Positions 23,153-32,462 of a stretch of DNA of 49,292 bases are shown here, piece after piece (position 1 is the first letter of the stretch; each line of letters starts with the position of its first letter). This DNA comes from a virus, in IMG/VR virus record IMGVR_UViG_3300010883_010427, positions 1 through 49,292 of that record. One strand, 5' to 3'. Below the pieces are notes generated by a model that saw only the letters and a program-made list of their open reading frames with translations, was not told where the DNA came from and searched no databases. The position numbers and the translations under genes are program-made.

Positions 23153-24212
23153 CGCTAGCTTAAAAACAATCACAAAGAAGTACGGCAATATTCTTGTTAA
23201 TGGAGCTGAGGTATTTCAAGACCTAAAAGACATGCAGTCTATTCCTGTAAGTCCTGCTTTAGACTACTCTCTTGGGGGAGGCTTTAGAGAAGGAACTTGG
23301 ATTCAAATGATTGGAGACCCCAAGAGTGGAAAGACTACATTAGCCTTGCAGTTTGCTGCGACCTGTCAGAAAAAAGAGTATGGGAGTCGTCCTATCTTCT
23401 ATGTTAATGTGGAGGGTAGATTAAGCACAAAAAACTTTGAAGGTGTTGAAGGATTGCAGGCAGATAAAATCACTGTTGTTCAATCTGAAAATGAAACACT
23501 AAGTGCTGAACAATACCTTGGGGCTGTGGAAAAATTAGTAAAAGCTTCTCCTAATTGTGTAGTTATTATTGATTCAATATCCAGTTTAATAGCACAGCGA
23601 GACTTAGATGAAGAAGTCCGAGGGGATTATAGACCCGGAGTTCCAAGAATCCTATCTAACTTTTGTAAGAAGATGAGTAGCGTAGTTCCTAAACAAAAGG
23701 CTATCATCATCATGATTACACACTTCATCGCTAACACTGGAGGGATGGGCAAAAAGAAAGTTGCTGATGGAGGCGTTAAAGTTCGCTATCAAGCAGACAC
23801 AATTCTTGAGATAGCTTGGATTCAACCGTGGAAAGAAAAGAACGAGGGGCGTCAAATTGGACAGGTTCTTCATTGGAAGATTGTAACTTCGGCGCTAGGG
23901 GGCTTTACTGGTGGGGAAGCTACAGGATGGCTTCGTTATGGAGTAGGAATTGATTTTAAACAAGAGTTGTTTGATCAGGCAAATGATTTTGATTTAATTT
24001 CTGCTGCTGGAGCTTGGTACACTTGTGATTTTCTTGTGAATAAACCAGCGTTGATAAAGAAGGCTCTCAAAGAAGCCGAAATAGATATAGAGGATGAAGA
24101 AAAAATTATTAAATTTGTCAAATTTCAAGGGCAACAAAAACTCAAAGATTTCTTGACTAGTAACGACCTTTGGTCAGCCCTACAGGATTCATTAAAGGAG
24201 ATGCTGTATTGA
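23145..24212 (+). CDS. recA: RecA/UvsX-like recombinase
   Basis: A 355-residue RecA-fold ATPase. Walker A is GDPKSGKTT near residue 57, Walker B is VVIIDSISS, and MITHFIANTGGMGKKKVADG covers the loop L2 region after the strand that reads out ATP. It catalyses strand exchange on ssDNA. An N-terminal domain and a C-terminal tail are both present and the size is normal. The next gene starts with TTG overlapping its stop, with AAAGGAG inside the recA 3-prime end. Confidence 0.88.
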   Translation: MSDASLKTITKKYGNILVNGAEVFQDLKDMQSIPVSPALDYSLGGGFREGTWIQMIGDPKSGKTTLALQFAATCQKKEYGSRPIFYVNVEGRLSTKNFEGVEGLQADKITVVQSENETLSAEQYLGAVEKLVKASPNCVVIIDSISSLIAQRDLDEEVRGDYRPGVPRILSNFCKKMSSVVPKQKAIIIMITHFIANTGGMGKKKVADGGVKVRYQADTILEIAWIQPWKEKNEGRQIGQVLHWKIVTSALGGFTGGEATGWLRYGVGIDFKQELFDQANDFDLISAAGAWYTCDFLVNKPALIKKALKEAEIDIEDEEKIIKFVKFQGQQKLKDFLTSNDLWSALQDSLKEMLY

Positions 24213-24640
24213 AAGCTGTTGGTTTTGATGGCCGAGAACGATCATGGAAACTGTCAAAATGTATAGTTTCCGGCGATCAAAAAAGGCCTCGAAGTAAATT
24301 GCACATTCTTGCAAGAAAACTCTTGCAGGAACAATTCCCTTATGATAGAATCCTTGAGGAAGTCCCACTTCCCGGTTCACACAAGCCATCAAGAAAATCC
24401 ACCTTGTTTGTTGATTTCTTGATACCGTCAAGTTCTTTGGCGGTTGAGGTTCATGGGCGGCAGCACTTTGAGTTTGTCGCTCATTTTCATAGTGACATGC
24501 GGGGTTTTAGAAAATCTAAAGCTAGAGACAGAGACAAGATTAATTGGCTTGAAACAAATTCTATTGACCTTATTACATTAATCTATTCGGAAACAGAAGA
24601 TGAGTGGAGAAAACGAATTATCAATCGAACAATTGGATAG
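24209..24640 (+). CDS. Vsr-like/PD-(D/E)XK endonuclease
   Basis: A protein of about 143 residues starting at TTG 24209, which overlaps the recA stop as TTGA and has AAAGGAG 7 bases upstream. The core is FVDFLIPSSSLAVEVHGRQH, then FEF: Asp, then Glu-x-His-Gly-x-Gln-His. This is the motif of Vsr and DUF559-type restriction-fold nucleases, and IDLITLIYSE follows as the last strand. Basic residues in the N-terminal region suit DNA binding. It could be a recombination or mismatch nuclease coupled to RecA, or a homing-type enzyme. It is longer than a minimal Vsr domain. Confidence 0.7.
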   Translation: MKAVGFDGRERSWKLSKCIVSGDQKRPRSKLHILARKLLQEQFPYDRILEEVPLPGSHKPSRKSTLFVDFLIPSSSLAVEVHGRQHFEFVAHFHSDMRGFRKSKARDRDKINWLETNSIDLITLIYSETEDEWRKRIINRTIG

Positions 24641-25091
24641 CTTTGTCCAAGATCTAGAAGGCTATATTTCTAGCGAGGGTGTCGTAACCGTAAAGCCCAA
24701 TCCAGAGATTGAAAAAACAATCAACCTTACCGGTTTTGAATTAAAATCTTTGACCGGAGAAGAGTGTTGCGAAAAAGCTTTTTGTCTACAGGGGTACTGC
24801 AATTTCTTACAGAAAATATACAACACCCATCTGGTTCGTGCAAAATGGTGTGAAGATTTTATTAATCACGCCGTATCCAAGCAAGCTGACAACTTTGACA
24901 AGTATACAAAATGGGAAGTTAAAGTAAGCTCAGTAATAAGAGGGGATGATTTTATTCAAAAAGTCTGGAGGGTTAAGAGGGTTGCGGAAGGTAGGGTTAC
25001 ATTACTTTCCGACTCCATAAGAGATATAAGAAGGCAGGCAGACACATTACTAGAACTAAGCAGGAAAAGAAGAAATGACTCCTATAGATAA
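24600..25091 (+). CDS. Hypothetical helical protein
   Basis: A 163-residue acidic-to-basic helical protein (YNTHLVRAKWCEDFINHAVS, SDSIRDIRRQADTLLELS, then a basic end RKRRND). No known domain is recognised. It overlaps the Vsr-like nuclease gene by 41 bases and the next gene by 17, an arrangement typical of this replication run. A coiled-coil or protein-bridging role is possible. Confidence 0.5.
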   Translation: MSGENELSIEQLDSFVQDLEGYISSEGVVTVKPNPEIEKTINLTGFELKSLTGEECCEKAFCLQGYCNFLQKIYNTHLVRAKWCEDFINHAVSKQADNFDKYTKWEVKVSSVIRGDDFIQKVWRVKRVAEGRVTLLSDSIRDIRRQADTLLELSRKRRNDSYR

Positions 25092-25485
25092 AATTAAAGA
25101 AGGAATTCTTAGCAATGATATGGAACAAATTACTCAAGGCTTTATGCTTCTCACGGGCGAAGAAGTTAGACCAGAAGCAAGAAAACCAAAAGAATCAAAC
25201 GCAGAAAAAACCGTGCAACCACCAGTGCAGGTGCGGTCGAAAGACTTAGATTTTTCGACAACGGAAGAGTCTAGCAAAAGTGAACCAATCAGGGCTAAAA
25301 AGAATCAATTTATTGATGATCGTACGGAATCTTTAGATATTGAAACACCTGATGTTGGTCGGACGACTAGAAGACCTCCGGTTAAAATGATTGAAGTTAC
25401 ATGTCATGCTTGCGGCGAAAAGGAAATGATAAACGCTCAGTATAAATCTGGCGAGTTTCGTCGCTGTGGTAAGTGTGTTGGCTAA
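25075..25485 (+). CDS. Linker protein with C-terminal zinc-ribbon
   Basis: A 136-residue protein. The first 30 residues look helical (ITQGFMLLTGEE). The middle is disordered and rich in Pro, Ser and Lys. The C-terminus has a four-cysteine ribbon (EVTCHACGEKEM, FRRCGKCVG), spaced CxxC then CxxC. It overlaps the helicase start by one base. It may bind DNA or a replisome partner and may be the loader or adapter for the helicase, which is inference from position. Confidence 0.5.
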   Translation: MTPIDKIKEGILSNDMEQITQGFMLLTGEEVRPEARKPKESNAEKTVQPPVQVRSKDLDFSTTEESSKSEPIRAKKNQFIDDRTESLDIETPDVGRTTRRPPVKMIEVTCHACGEKEMINAQYKSGEFRRCGKCVG

Positions 25486-26978
25486 TGGCAAATCAAATTG
25501 ACAATATAGCTTCTGAACGTGCTGTGATAGCCGGTTTAATAAAACACGGGTCAGAATCCTTTATTGATGTTGACGACATTATAGACGTTAACGCCTTCAC
25601 CCTAGAGGAAAATCAGATACTCTATGCTTGCCTCGTTAAGATATTTGAGAATAATAACGAAGTAGATTTTCCATCAATATTAAGTGCTGCCAAAGATATT
25701 GGTTTAGACACAGCTTTTGAAAACAGAATACCACCTGAGCGCATTAGGGCGTTAATAAATCTGGATATCGCTATTGGGAACGTGAGACATCACGCGGTTA
25801 AGCTTAAGAAGCTAGAGATAGGAAGAGAAGTTGAACGAACAGCTAAGCGTGTTATATCCGACATTGGAGACATCACCGGAGATGAGACCGTTGATCAGAT
25901 CATTAACATTGGAGAAAAACCATTCTTTGATTTGTCCTCTTCGTTAAATAACAAAATTGAAGATAAACCGGTGGTAATTAGTGAAGATATAGAAGAATAC
26001 ATAAACCATCTAATAGAAAACCCATCAGAAATGCTTGGTTTAAGCAGTGGTTTTCCTAGGTTTGACAAGTCAATCGGCGGCGGCTTTAGAAGAAAGTGTG
26101 TAGATCTTATTGCTGCCAGACCCAAGGTTGGCAAAAGCATGTTCGCTGACAACGTGGCTTTACATATTGCAAGTAATCTCAAAATACCAGTTCTTGTTCT
26201 TGATACAGAAATGGCCAAGGAAGATCACGTCAACCGTCTTTTGGCAAACTTAAGTGATATTGAAATTAATGAGATTTCTACTGGAGGTTTTTCTAAATCT
26301 AAAGGTAAAACAGAACGTGTTAAGCAGGCGGCGGAACAGCTTAAAAGCATACCGTATGAGTATATTACCATCGCGGGTAAATCATTTGAAGAGACCCTTT
26401 CAATCATGAGAAGGTGGATCGTTAAAAAGGTTGGCTTTGATGAGAACGGTAGAACCAATCCTTGTATGATAATATACGATTACCTCAAGCTAATGGGGTC
26501 AGAAGGTATTAGTTCGTCAATGCAAGAGTATCAGGTTCTTGGTTTTCAGATTACTGAATTACATAACTTTGCTGTTCAGTATGACGTACCTTGCCTTAGT
26601 TTTGTTCAGTTAAATAGAGATGGTATCACAAAAGAATCGACTGATGTTGTTAGTGGTTCTGATCGTCTAATTTGGCTTTGTAGTAGTTTTACTATCTTTA
26701 AATTAAAGTCGGACGAAGAAATAGCAGAAGACGGTGGTAAAAGTGGAAACAGAAAACTTGTCCCAATCGTTGCTAGACACGGGGGCGGTCTGCCTAATGA
26801 ATTTGATTATATAAACATGACTATGCTTGGTGAGTTTGGTAGAATCGATGAAGGCTTTACCAAGTCAGAGTACATACTAAGTGCAAAAAAGCAGAAGGAG
26901 GGATTTGATAACACTGTCAGCAATAATGAAGAGTCTTTTATTGTAGAAGAAGAAATCGATCCAGAAAAACCATATTGA
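25485..26978 (+). CDS. dnaB: DnaB-like replicative helicase
   Basis: A 497-residue DnaB-family helicase. An N-terminal helical domain (about residues 1-120) precedes a RecA-type motor: GLSSGFPRFDKSIGGGFRR, Walker A ARPKVGKSM near residue 210, LDTEMAKEDHVNRLLA (motif 1a), the MIIYDYLKLM Walker B near 326, and FVQLNRDG (motif 3). It unwinds DNA at the fork. ATG 25485 overlaps the previous stop (TAATG). An upstream in-frame GTG would only add four residues. The primase gene follows with a TTGA overlap. Confidence 0.9.
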   Translation: MANQIDNIASERAVIAGLIKHGSESFIDVDDIIDVNAFTLEENQILYACLVKIFENNNEVDFPSILSAAKDIGLDTAFENRIPPERIRALINLDIAIGNVRHHAVKLKKLEIGREVERTAKRVISDIGDITGDETVDQIINIGEKPFFDLSSSLNNKIEDKPVVISEDIEEYINHLIENPSEMLGLSSGFPRFDKSIGGGFRRKCVDLIAARPKVGKSMFADNVALHIASNLKIPVLVLDTEMAKEDHVNRLLANLSDIEINEISTGGFSKSKGKTERVKQAAEQLKSIPYEYITIAGKSFEETLSIMRRWIVKKVGFDENGRTNPCMIIYDYLKLMGSEGISSSMQEYQVLGFQITELHNFAVQYDVPCLSFVQLNRDGITKESTDVVSGSDRLIWLCSSFTIFKLKSDEEIAEDGGKSGNRKLVPIVARHGGGLPNEFDYINMTMLGEFGRIDEGFTKSEYILSAKKQKEGFDNTVSNNEESFIVEEEIDPEKPY

Positions 26979-28030
26979 AAAAACTATCAAACGAAGAACT
27001 GAAAAAACTATCCGACAAGATTGCCTTGTCTATAGTTCCAATATTTCAACAACTTGGTCTTGAAGTCAATGATTTTGACGACCATGTTTCCTGTGCGTGT
27101 CCTGTTCACGACGGGGACAACCCAAACGCCTTTACTATGAACACTGATCCAGAACACCCCTACTTTGGAGTATGGAAGTGCTGGACTCAATCCTGCGAAG
27201 AAGAACATGTTAACACACCTATCGGTCTTATAAGAGTCCTTCTTTCTAAAACAAAAGAAGATGACGTTTCTTTTGACGAAACAATTGAATACTGTATGAA
27301 TCTTGTTGAGACCAATTTTGAAGACCTTAACAAAGAGTCGTCTGGTGTTGTTTTTTCTAAAGCCATCTCCATGCTTGAGAGAGCAATGCAAAAAAGAGAG
27401 AAGAACAAAGCTAGTGGAGTAACAAGAAATCACGTCAGATCTTCTCTCCAAAGACCGGCTAAATACTATCTTGATAGAGGGTATTCTGAAAGCGTCTTGG
27501 ATGAATTTGATGTTGGAGTTTGTGTAGATCAAACAAAACCAATGAGAAACAGAGTCGTGGCTCCTGTGTATGATGATGATTTTAAACACATGGTTGGTTG
27601 TGTTGGTCGTATAATGCATGAGAATTACAATGGAAGAAAATGGATTAATTCCAAAGATTTTTATGCAGGGGCTTGGCTGTATGGGTATTGGCTTTCAAAG
27701 AATCACATCCGTAAAACAAGGGCGGTAGTTCTAGTTGAGGGACAGGGGGACGTATGGAGACTTTGGGAAGCTGGGGTAAAAAACGTTGTTGGTATATTTG
27801 GTTCCAGCCTAACTGACGCTCAGGTAAGAATACTTGAGACTTCCGGAGGCTTTGAGCTTATATTATTAACAGACAACGACGATGCTGGAAAAAAGGGTAG
27901 AAAATCCATACGAAAAAAATGCGAAAGAATTTTCAATATTGCCGAGATTAATATATCCGTAAAAGACATAGGCGAAATGAGCGCTGAAGAAATCAAAAAA
28001 GAAATTAAACCGAAAATAAAAGGAATATAG
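26975..28030 (+). CDS. dnaG: DnaG-like primase with zinc finger and TOPRIM
   Basis: A 351-residue primase beginning at TTG 26975, overlapping the helicase stop. The zinc-binding domain has CACPVHDGDNPNAF near 39 and WKCWTQSCEE. The TOPRIM domain has the glutamate in VLVEGQGDVWRLWE near 253 and the DxD in LLTDNDDAGKKG near 297. It makes RNA primers. At 351 residues it is shorter than bacterial DnaG and lacks a separate helicase-interaction domain, which is usual in phages. GRIMHENYNGRKWINSKDF is the primase-fold strand before TOPRIM. Confidence 0.87.
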   Translation: MKKLSNEELKKLSDKIALSIVPIFQQLGLEVNDFDDHVSCACPVHDGDNPNAFTMNTDPEHPYFGVWKCWTQSCEEEHVNTPIGLIRVLLSKTKEDDVSFDETIEYCMNLVETNFEDLNKESSGVVFSKAISMLERAMQKREKNKASGVTRNHVRSSLQRPAKYYLDRGYSESVLDEFDVGVCVDQTKPMRNRVVAPVYDDDFKHMVGCVGRIMHENYNGRKWINSKDFYAGAWLYGYWLSKNHIRKTRAVVLVEGQGDVWRLWEAGVKNVVGIFGSSLTDAQVRILETSGGFELILLTDNDDAGKKGRKSIRKKCERIFNIAEINISVKDIGEMSAEEIKKEIKPKIKGI

Positions 28031-28031
28031 A

Positions 28032-28805
28032 ATGACGAATATTTTAGGGTTTTCTGGAGTCAAACAAAGCGGAAAAACTACCTCTTGTAAGTTTTTGTAT
28101 GGCTATCAAATGAGACTGCACGATGTGGTTGAGAAGTTTCTCATGGATGAAGAAAGCAACCTTATAGTAAATGCAAGACAGATTGATGAAAACGGTAAAG
28201 AGATTGATGGTCTTGGTATTTTGGACATCGAAAGACGGGATGATGAATTCCTTGAATATGCAAATAGATCAATTTGGCCTTATGTCAAGTCTTTTAGCTT
28301 CGCAGACCCGCTCAAGATTATTGCAGTTCAATTGTTTGGATTAACTGAAAAACAATGCTACGGGACTGAAGAAAACAAGAACACCCACACTAATTTTATG
28401 TGGGAAAATTTACCGGACAAGTCTTCCTCGTCACAACACGAACGTGGCCCAATGACCGCTAGGGAATTCTTGCAGTATTTTGGAACTGATATTTGCAGAT
28501 ATATTAAGCCTGATATTTGGATTGAGAGTTGCATCGGTAGAATGCAGGAAAGCGGAACTGAGCTTGCGATTGTTCCAGACGTTCGCTTTCCAAACGAAGC
28601 GGACGCCATTAAGAAAGCTGGTGGTAGAGTTATTCGATTGACTAGATCTCCACATGAAGATGAACACGCAAGCGAAACAGCGATGAATGATTACGAGGGA
28701 TTTGATCATACAATAGATAATAAATCCTTAACAGTGGATGAAACTAACAGAACTCTAATGGAAATCCTGAGAGGTTGGCAATGGTTACAAACAAAAGGAT
28801 CGTAA
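28032..28805 (+). CDS. Deoxynucleoside monophosphate kinase (T4 gp1-like)
   Basis: A 257-residue P-loop kinase. The Walker A SGVKQSGKTT is at residues 8-17. SFSFADPLKIIAVQLFGL and AREFLQYFGTDICRYIKPDI are characteristic of T4-type dNMP kinases, as are VPDVRFPNEADAIKKAGG and the later RSPHEDEHASE. It converts dNMPs to dNDPs, finishing the pathway from dCMP deaminase and dUTPase. The next gene starts within its 3-prime end. Confidence 0.85.
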   Translation: MTNILGFSGVKQSGKTTSCKFLYGYQMRLHDVVEKFLMDEESNLIVNARQIDENGKEIDGLGILDIERRDDEFLEYANRSIWPYVKSFSFADPLKIIAVQLFGLTEKQCYGTEENKNTHTNFMWENLPDKSSSSQHERGPMTAREFLQYFGTDICRYIKPDIWIESCIGRMQESGTELAIVPDVRFPNEADAIKKAGGRVIRLTRSPHEDEHASETAMNDYEGFDHTIDNKSLTVDETNRTLMEILRGWQWLQTKGS

Positions 28806-29350
28806 GTATCCCTTGGGATGCTTCAATGGTAGAGCGCGCGCAGGTAAAAGCTAAAAAGCTAGGAAGTATAAATAATTCAATATTAAAAGGTGGCGGCAAC
28901 GCCGCAGGTTATCTAGGGGAAGAAGCTGTTGCTTCTTATATCGAAGCTGAGATTATTAGTTGCGATGAAGGTAACGACAAGTATGACTACGACATTTGGA
29001 AAAATGATCGAAAAATAGAAGTTAAAACAAAAAGAAGGACGGTTGCTCCAGCAAACTTTTTTGATGTCTCTGTTGCCAAGGCAAGTAGACATCAGGCACC
29101 GGACTTATATATTTTTGTAAGCATTGAGTTTGAAAACATGACGATGGAAAACAACAGACGTGCCTATCGTGGTATTAAAAACATTTGGATAGTCGGACAG
29201 GCAGAGCCTGAAGATTACTTTACAAGAGCAAAGATTTGGAACGCTGGAGATATTGACAAAACCAACGGCTTTAAAACTCATGTAGACATGTACAACCTTC
29301 CTATATCAGAAATAGAACCATTAAATGATAGTTTGTTACCATCGAAGTAG
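28781..29350 (+). CDS. Putative PD-(D/E)XK nuclease-like protein
   Basis: A protein of about 189 residues from ATG 28781, with AGAGG six bases upstream. GGGNAAGYLGEEAVASYIE (a conserved Glu) precedes YDYDIWKNDRKIEVKTKRR, an Asp then Glu-x-Lys pattern. Together these form a PD-(D/E)XK signature. The second half has beta strands (LYIFVSIEFEN, IWIVGQAEPEDY). It could cleave or resolve DNA, but no close family is recognised. It overlaps the Cas4-like nuclease by 26 bases. Confidence 0.6.
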   Translation: MVTNKRIVSIPWDASMVERAQVKAKKLGSINNSILKGGGNAAGYLGEEAVASYIEAEIISCDEGNDKYDYDIWKNDRKIEVKTKRRTVAPANFFDVSVAKASRHQAPDLYIFVSIEFENMTMENNRRAYRGIKNIWIVGQAEPEDYFTRAKIWNAGDIDKTNGFKTHVDMYNLPISEIEPLNDSLLPSK

Positions 29351-30338
29351 TAGTTTAGGAACCTTAGAGTTCTGCGAGCAAAAATACTTCTTACAATACA
29401 ACTTGTCGTATAAAGACAAGCAAAACAAAAAAGCCTTAATGGGAACAATAGTTCACAAGGTAATGCAAACTCTTGGGGATAAAAAAATCGCCATGGCAAA
29501 GGGTTTAGATTTTGTAGACGATGAGGAAACAGGGAAAAAGATATCTTTTGAAGATTGCGATAATATTGAACTTCTTAATGACATAGCCTTTGATTACTAC
29601 AGCTCGTCTTTTCCAGAAGTTGATATAACTCAAGCAGACAAAAGAAAATGTCTATCGTGGGCTGAAAAAGCGGTAGCCTATAATGACGGCGCTCTTGACC
29701 CCAGAAACCAAGACGTGGATGCAACAGAGTTGTTCTTTGACTTTGAAATCAAAAAGCCTTGGGCAAAATATTCCTATGAACTCGATGGAAAAACAATTGA
29801 AGGCTACTTAGCAATCAAAGGGACTGTTGACCTAATAGTAAAACACTCAGATGATTACTATGAAATCATAGATTACAAAACTGGCAAAAGAATAAACTGG
29901 GCAACTGGAGAAGAAAAGACCCACGAAAAGCTACAAGGCGATACTCAATTGCTTTTGTATTATTATGCCCTTAAGAATATGTATCCAGAGCGTGAATTTT
30001 CAATTAGCATATACTATATCAATGCTGGCGGGTTGTTCTCGATGGCTTTTGACGAAGAAGACTACGCAAAAGCAGAAGAGATACTGAAAAATAAGTTTGA
30101 GCAAATAAGAGACACCCAACGTCCCAAACTCCTTTCTAATCAAAACAAGCATTGGAAGTGTCAAAAGCTCTGCAAATTTAGCGAACCCCATGAAGACACC
30201 GGTAAAAGTTTATGCCAACACATACGAGATGAAATTGTAGAAAAAGGCGTGAACGCAGTTGTTGAAAAGTACGGAAATATTGAAAAAATAACCACCTACG
30301 GAGACGGCGGTGGTAGATTAGCGGATAAGAAAAAATGA
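29325..30338 (+). CDS. Cas4/RecB-like PD-(D/E)XK nuclease with cysteine cluster
   Basis: A 337-residue nuclease. GTIVHKVMQTL supplies the motif-I His near residue 40, GTVDLIVKHS the Asp near 165, and IIDYKTGKR the E/D-x-K near 181. LQGDTQLLLYYYAL is the Q-containing motif near 205. Cysteines at FCEQKYFLQY near the N-terminus and three in WKCQKLCKFSE and SLCQH near 278-300 could bind an Fe-S cluster as in Cas4 and AddB-like exonucleases. It probably resects DNA ends for RecA. It ends with a 4-base overlap into the polymerase gene. Confidence 0.85.
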   Translation: MIVCYHRSSSLGTLEFCEQKYFLQYNLSYKDKQNKKALMGTIVHKVMQTLGDKKIAMAKGLDFVDDEETGKKISFEDCDNIELLNDIAFDYYSSSFPEVDITQADKRKCLSWAEKAVAYNDGALDPRNQDVDATELFFDFEIKKPWAKYSYELDGKTIEGYLAIKGTVDLIVKHSDDYYEIIDYKTGKRINWATGEEKTHEKLQGDTQLLLYYYALKNMYPEREFSISIYYINAGGLFSMAFDEEDYAKAEEILKNKFEQIRDTQRPKLLSNQNKHWKCQKLCKFSEPHEDTGKSLCQHIRDEIVEKGVNAVVEKYGNIEKITTYGDGGGRLADKKK

Positions 30339-32248
30339 ATTGGACACCTTTACATCTTCACACGCACTATAGTTTACTGGATGGCCTCTCAAAGCCCTCA
30401 CAGGTTGCCTCACGCTGTTCCAAGCTGGGTTATACTTCCTGTGCGATTACTGACCACGGCACTATATCGGGCGCTGTGGCCTTTACAAAGGAGTGCCGCA
30501 AAAAAAACATTAAACCAATTCTGGGGTGCGAGTTCTACCTAAGCCCTGCCGATTGTACAATTAAATCTCAGGAAAATAGGAAGCTCAGTCATCTTTGTGT
30601 CTTGGCCAAAAACAGGCAGGGGTGGGATAGCTTGATACAGGCGGTTTCAAAAAGTAATGACGAAGACAACTTTTACTACAAACCTCGTCTTGATCTTGAT
30701 ACACTGGGTGGATTTGCAGGTGAAAACTTAATTGCTTTTAGTGGTCATCTAGGTAGTGATCTAGCAAACGCCATATTTGCAGATGTCAAAACGGCCTATA
30801 ACGCATCCACCGAAGAAGAGGCTAAAAGATATATTCATCCAGAGTGGGTTGAAAAAGTTCTTTCTTTGGCAAACAGGTATAGAGATATTTTTGGCAAGGA
30901 GAATTTCTTTATAGAAATACAGGCTATAGACCAAAAGAACTCTCCTGCTGCCAGTTTAGTTGTTCAGGGTTTAAGATATGTAGCAAAAAAATATGGATTC
31001 CAAACCGTAGCTACGGCAGACTCTCACTATCCAGAAAAACAAGACTCTGTCGATCAATTGCTACTTCTATGCTCTGCTATGAAAACTACACTGCGAGGCA
31101 TCAAGAAAAAACTGGAAGAAAACAAAGACGTAGCTTTTGGGGGTTTTATGAAATCAAATAATTTTCATATCCCCTCTCTTGAAGAAATTGAAGTTGTCAA
31201 TAATGCAAACGAAATTGCAACCAGTATGCAAATAGCAGACATGTGCGAAGACTATAACATTCTTGAAAAACCCATGCTTCCTGAGTTCAAGTGTCCCGAC
31301 AACGCTTCTGAAGAAGGACATATTCGTCAGCTATGTAGAGATGCGTGGGTAGACAAGCTAATGCCAAGTGGAAAAATAACAACACCTGAAGATAAAAGCA
31401 TATACACAGAAAGAATTAAAAAAGAGTTAGACGTTATTAGTAAGGCAAATCTCTCCGGCTATTTCTTGATTGTTAGAGATATAGTAAATAGCGTTCGTGA
31501 GAAAAATCACATACCGGGGCCGGGACGAGGTTCTGCTGCCGGATGTTTGGTTTCGTATCTTATTGGCATCACCCAAGTAGACCCAATTGAATATGGTTTA
31601 TTATTTGAGCGTTTTTATAATGCTGGTCGTAATACAAAAGATCATGTGTCACTTCCAGATGTGGACATTGATGTTCCAGCCTCAAAGCGAGACGAGACCA
31701 TAGATTATATTAGAAGTAAATATGGAAAAGACCGTGTTGGACAAATGGTAACTTTTGGAAGACTTCAGGGACGAAGCGCCTTAAAAGAAGTCCTACGTAT
31801 GAACGAAGCTTGTAGTTATGACGAAATGAATGTTATAACAAAAAGCCTACCCCACGAACATGAAGTTTCTGACCAGTTGGCAGAGATGGATGATCCATCA
31901 ATTATACGATGGACATTAATGAACCAGCCAGAAACCCTAAGAGATTATTGCCGAATAAACGATAGTGGAAAACTTGAAGGAGATTACGCTAAGCTTTTTA
32001 CACAGGCAATGAGAATAGAAGGAACTTTTAAATCGCAAGGAAAACACGCTGCTGGAGTTGTGATTTCGTCTCATAATCTCAACGATGTTTGTCCTATGGT
32101 TAGAGACAAAAAAGGGTCTGAAAAGATTGCCGGAATGGAAATGAACGATCTGGAAGCTATGGGGCATGTCAAATTTGACATACTTGGAATTTCTTTACTA
32201 GACAAGGTTATGGGAGTACGGGATCAATTGGAGAAGTCGAATGTTTGA
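30335..32248 (+). CDS. dnaE: DNA polymerase III alpha subunit, N-terminal part (PHP and palm)
   Basis: A 637-residue protein containing the first half of a C-family DNA polymerase. The PHP domain has HLHTHYSLLDG, ITDHGTISG and GCEFYLSP. The polymerase core has GPGRGSAAGCL near residue 394, the catalytic pair in LPDVDIDVP near 441-446, and GQMVTFGRLQGRSALKEVLR. The third catalytic Asp is in VKFDILGI near 614. The protein stops soon after, before the FQLES fingers motif. The remainder is encoded at 33123. No intein sequence is seen at the junction. Its start overlaps the nuclease gene by 4 bases. Confidence 0.9.
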   Translation: MNWTPLHLHTHYSLLDGLSKPSQVASRCSKLGYTSCAITDHGTISGAVAFTKECRKKNIKPILGCEFYLSPADCTIKSQENRKLSHLCVLAKNRQGWDSLIQAVSKSNDEDNFYYKPRLDLDTLGGFAGENLIAFSGHLGSDLANAIFADVKTAYNASTEEEAKRYIHPEWVEKVLSLANRYRDIFGKENFFIEIQAIDQKNSPAASLVVQGLRYVAKKYGFQTVATADSHYPEKQDSVDQLLLLCSAMKTTLRGIKKKLEENKDVAFGGFMKSNNFHIPSLEEIEVVNNANEIATSMQIADMCEDYNILEKPMLPEFKCPDNASEEGHIRQLCRDAWVDKLMPSGKITTPEDKSIYTERIKKELDVISKANLSGYFLIVRDIVNSVREKNHIPGPGRGSAAGCLVSYLIGITQVDPIEYGLLFERFYNAGRNTKDHVSLPDVDIDVPASKRDETIDYIRSKYGKDRVGQMVTFGRLQGRSALKEVLRMNEACSYDEMNVITKSLPHEHEVSDQLAEMDDPSIIRWTLMNQPETLRDYCRINDSGKLEGDYAKLFTQAMRIEGTFKSQGKHAAGVVISSHNLNDVCPMVRDKKGSEKIAGMEMNDLEAMGHVKFDILGISLLDKVMGVRDQLEKSNV

Positions 32249-32462
32249 CAAGCAAAGCTGGCGTGGAAAAATAAAAAATAAAATATCTAATGGCTTTTAC
32301 GAAGAGTATAAAGGTCTTTCTATTTGTAAGATAAATGATTTTTACCCACCTCTGAGTGGTAAGATAAAATATCAGGTTCATTCATACTTCTATAGCTATT
32401 TATTTGAAGATATTGAAGAAGCGCTGGATAAATTTTTTGAAATAAGAAGGAAAATCAAATGA
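32241..32462 (+). CDS. Small protein within the split polymerase locus
   Basis: A 73-residue protein, basic at the N-terminus (SWRGKIKNKIS) and aromatic in the middle (INDFYPPLSGKIKYQVH). It ends in a charged helix. It overlaps both the polymerase N-part gene (8 bases) and the exonuclease gene (4 bases), so it appears to be translated with them. No homing endonuclease or intein motif is visible. It could be an accessory subunit linking the two polymerase halves, which is speculation. Confidence 0.5.
   Translation: MFDKQSWRGKIKNKISNGFYEEYKGLSICKINDFYPPLSGKIKYQVHSYFYSYLFEDIEEALDKFFEIRRKIK

Noticed and set aside
26975-27619. Minus-strand open frame opposite the primase gene
   Set aside because: It overlaps a clear primase on the other strand and has no recognisable protein features.
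29325-30338. CRISPR-associated Cas4 as evidence of a CRISPR system
   Set aside because: No repeats, spacers or other cas genes are present, and phage Cas4-like nucleases are common without CRISPR.
32241-32462. Homing endonuclease causing the polymerase split
   Set aside because: The 73-residue protein has no LAGLIDADG, GIY-YIG, HNH or similar motif.
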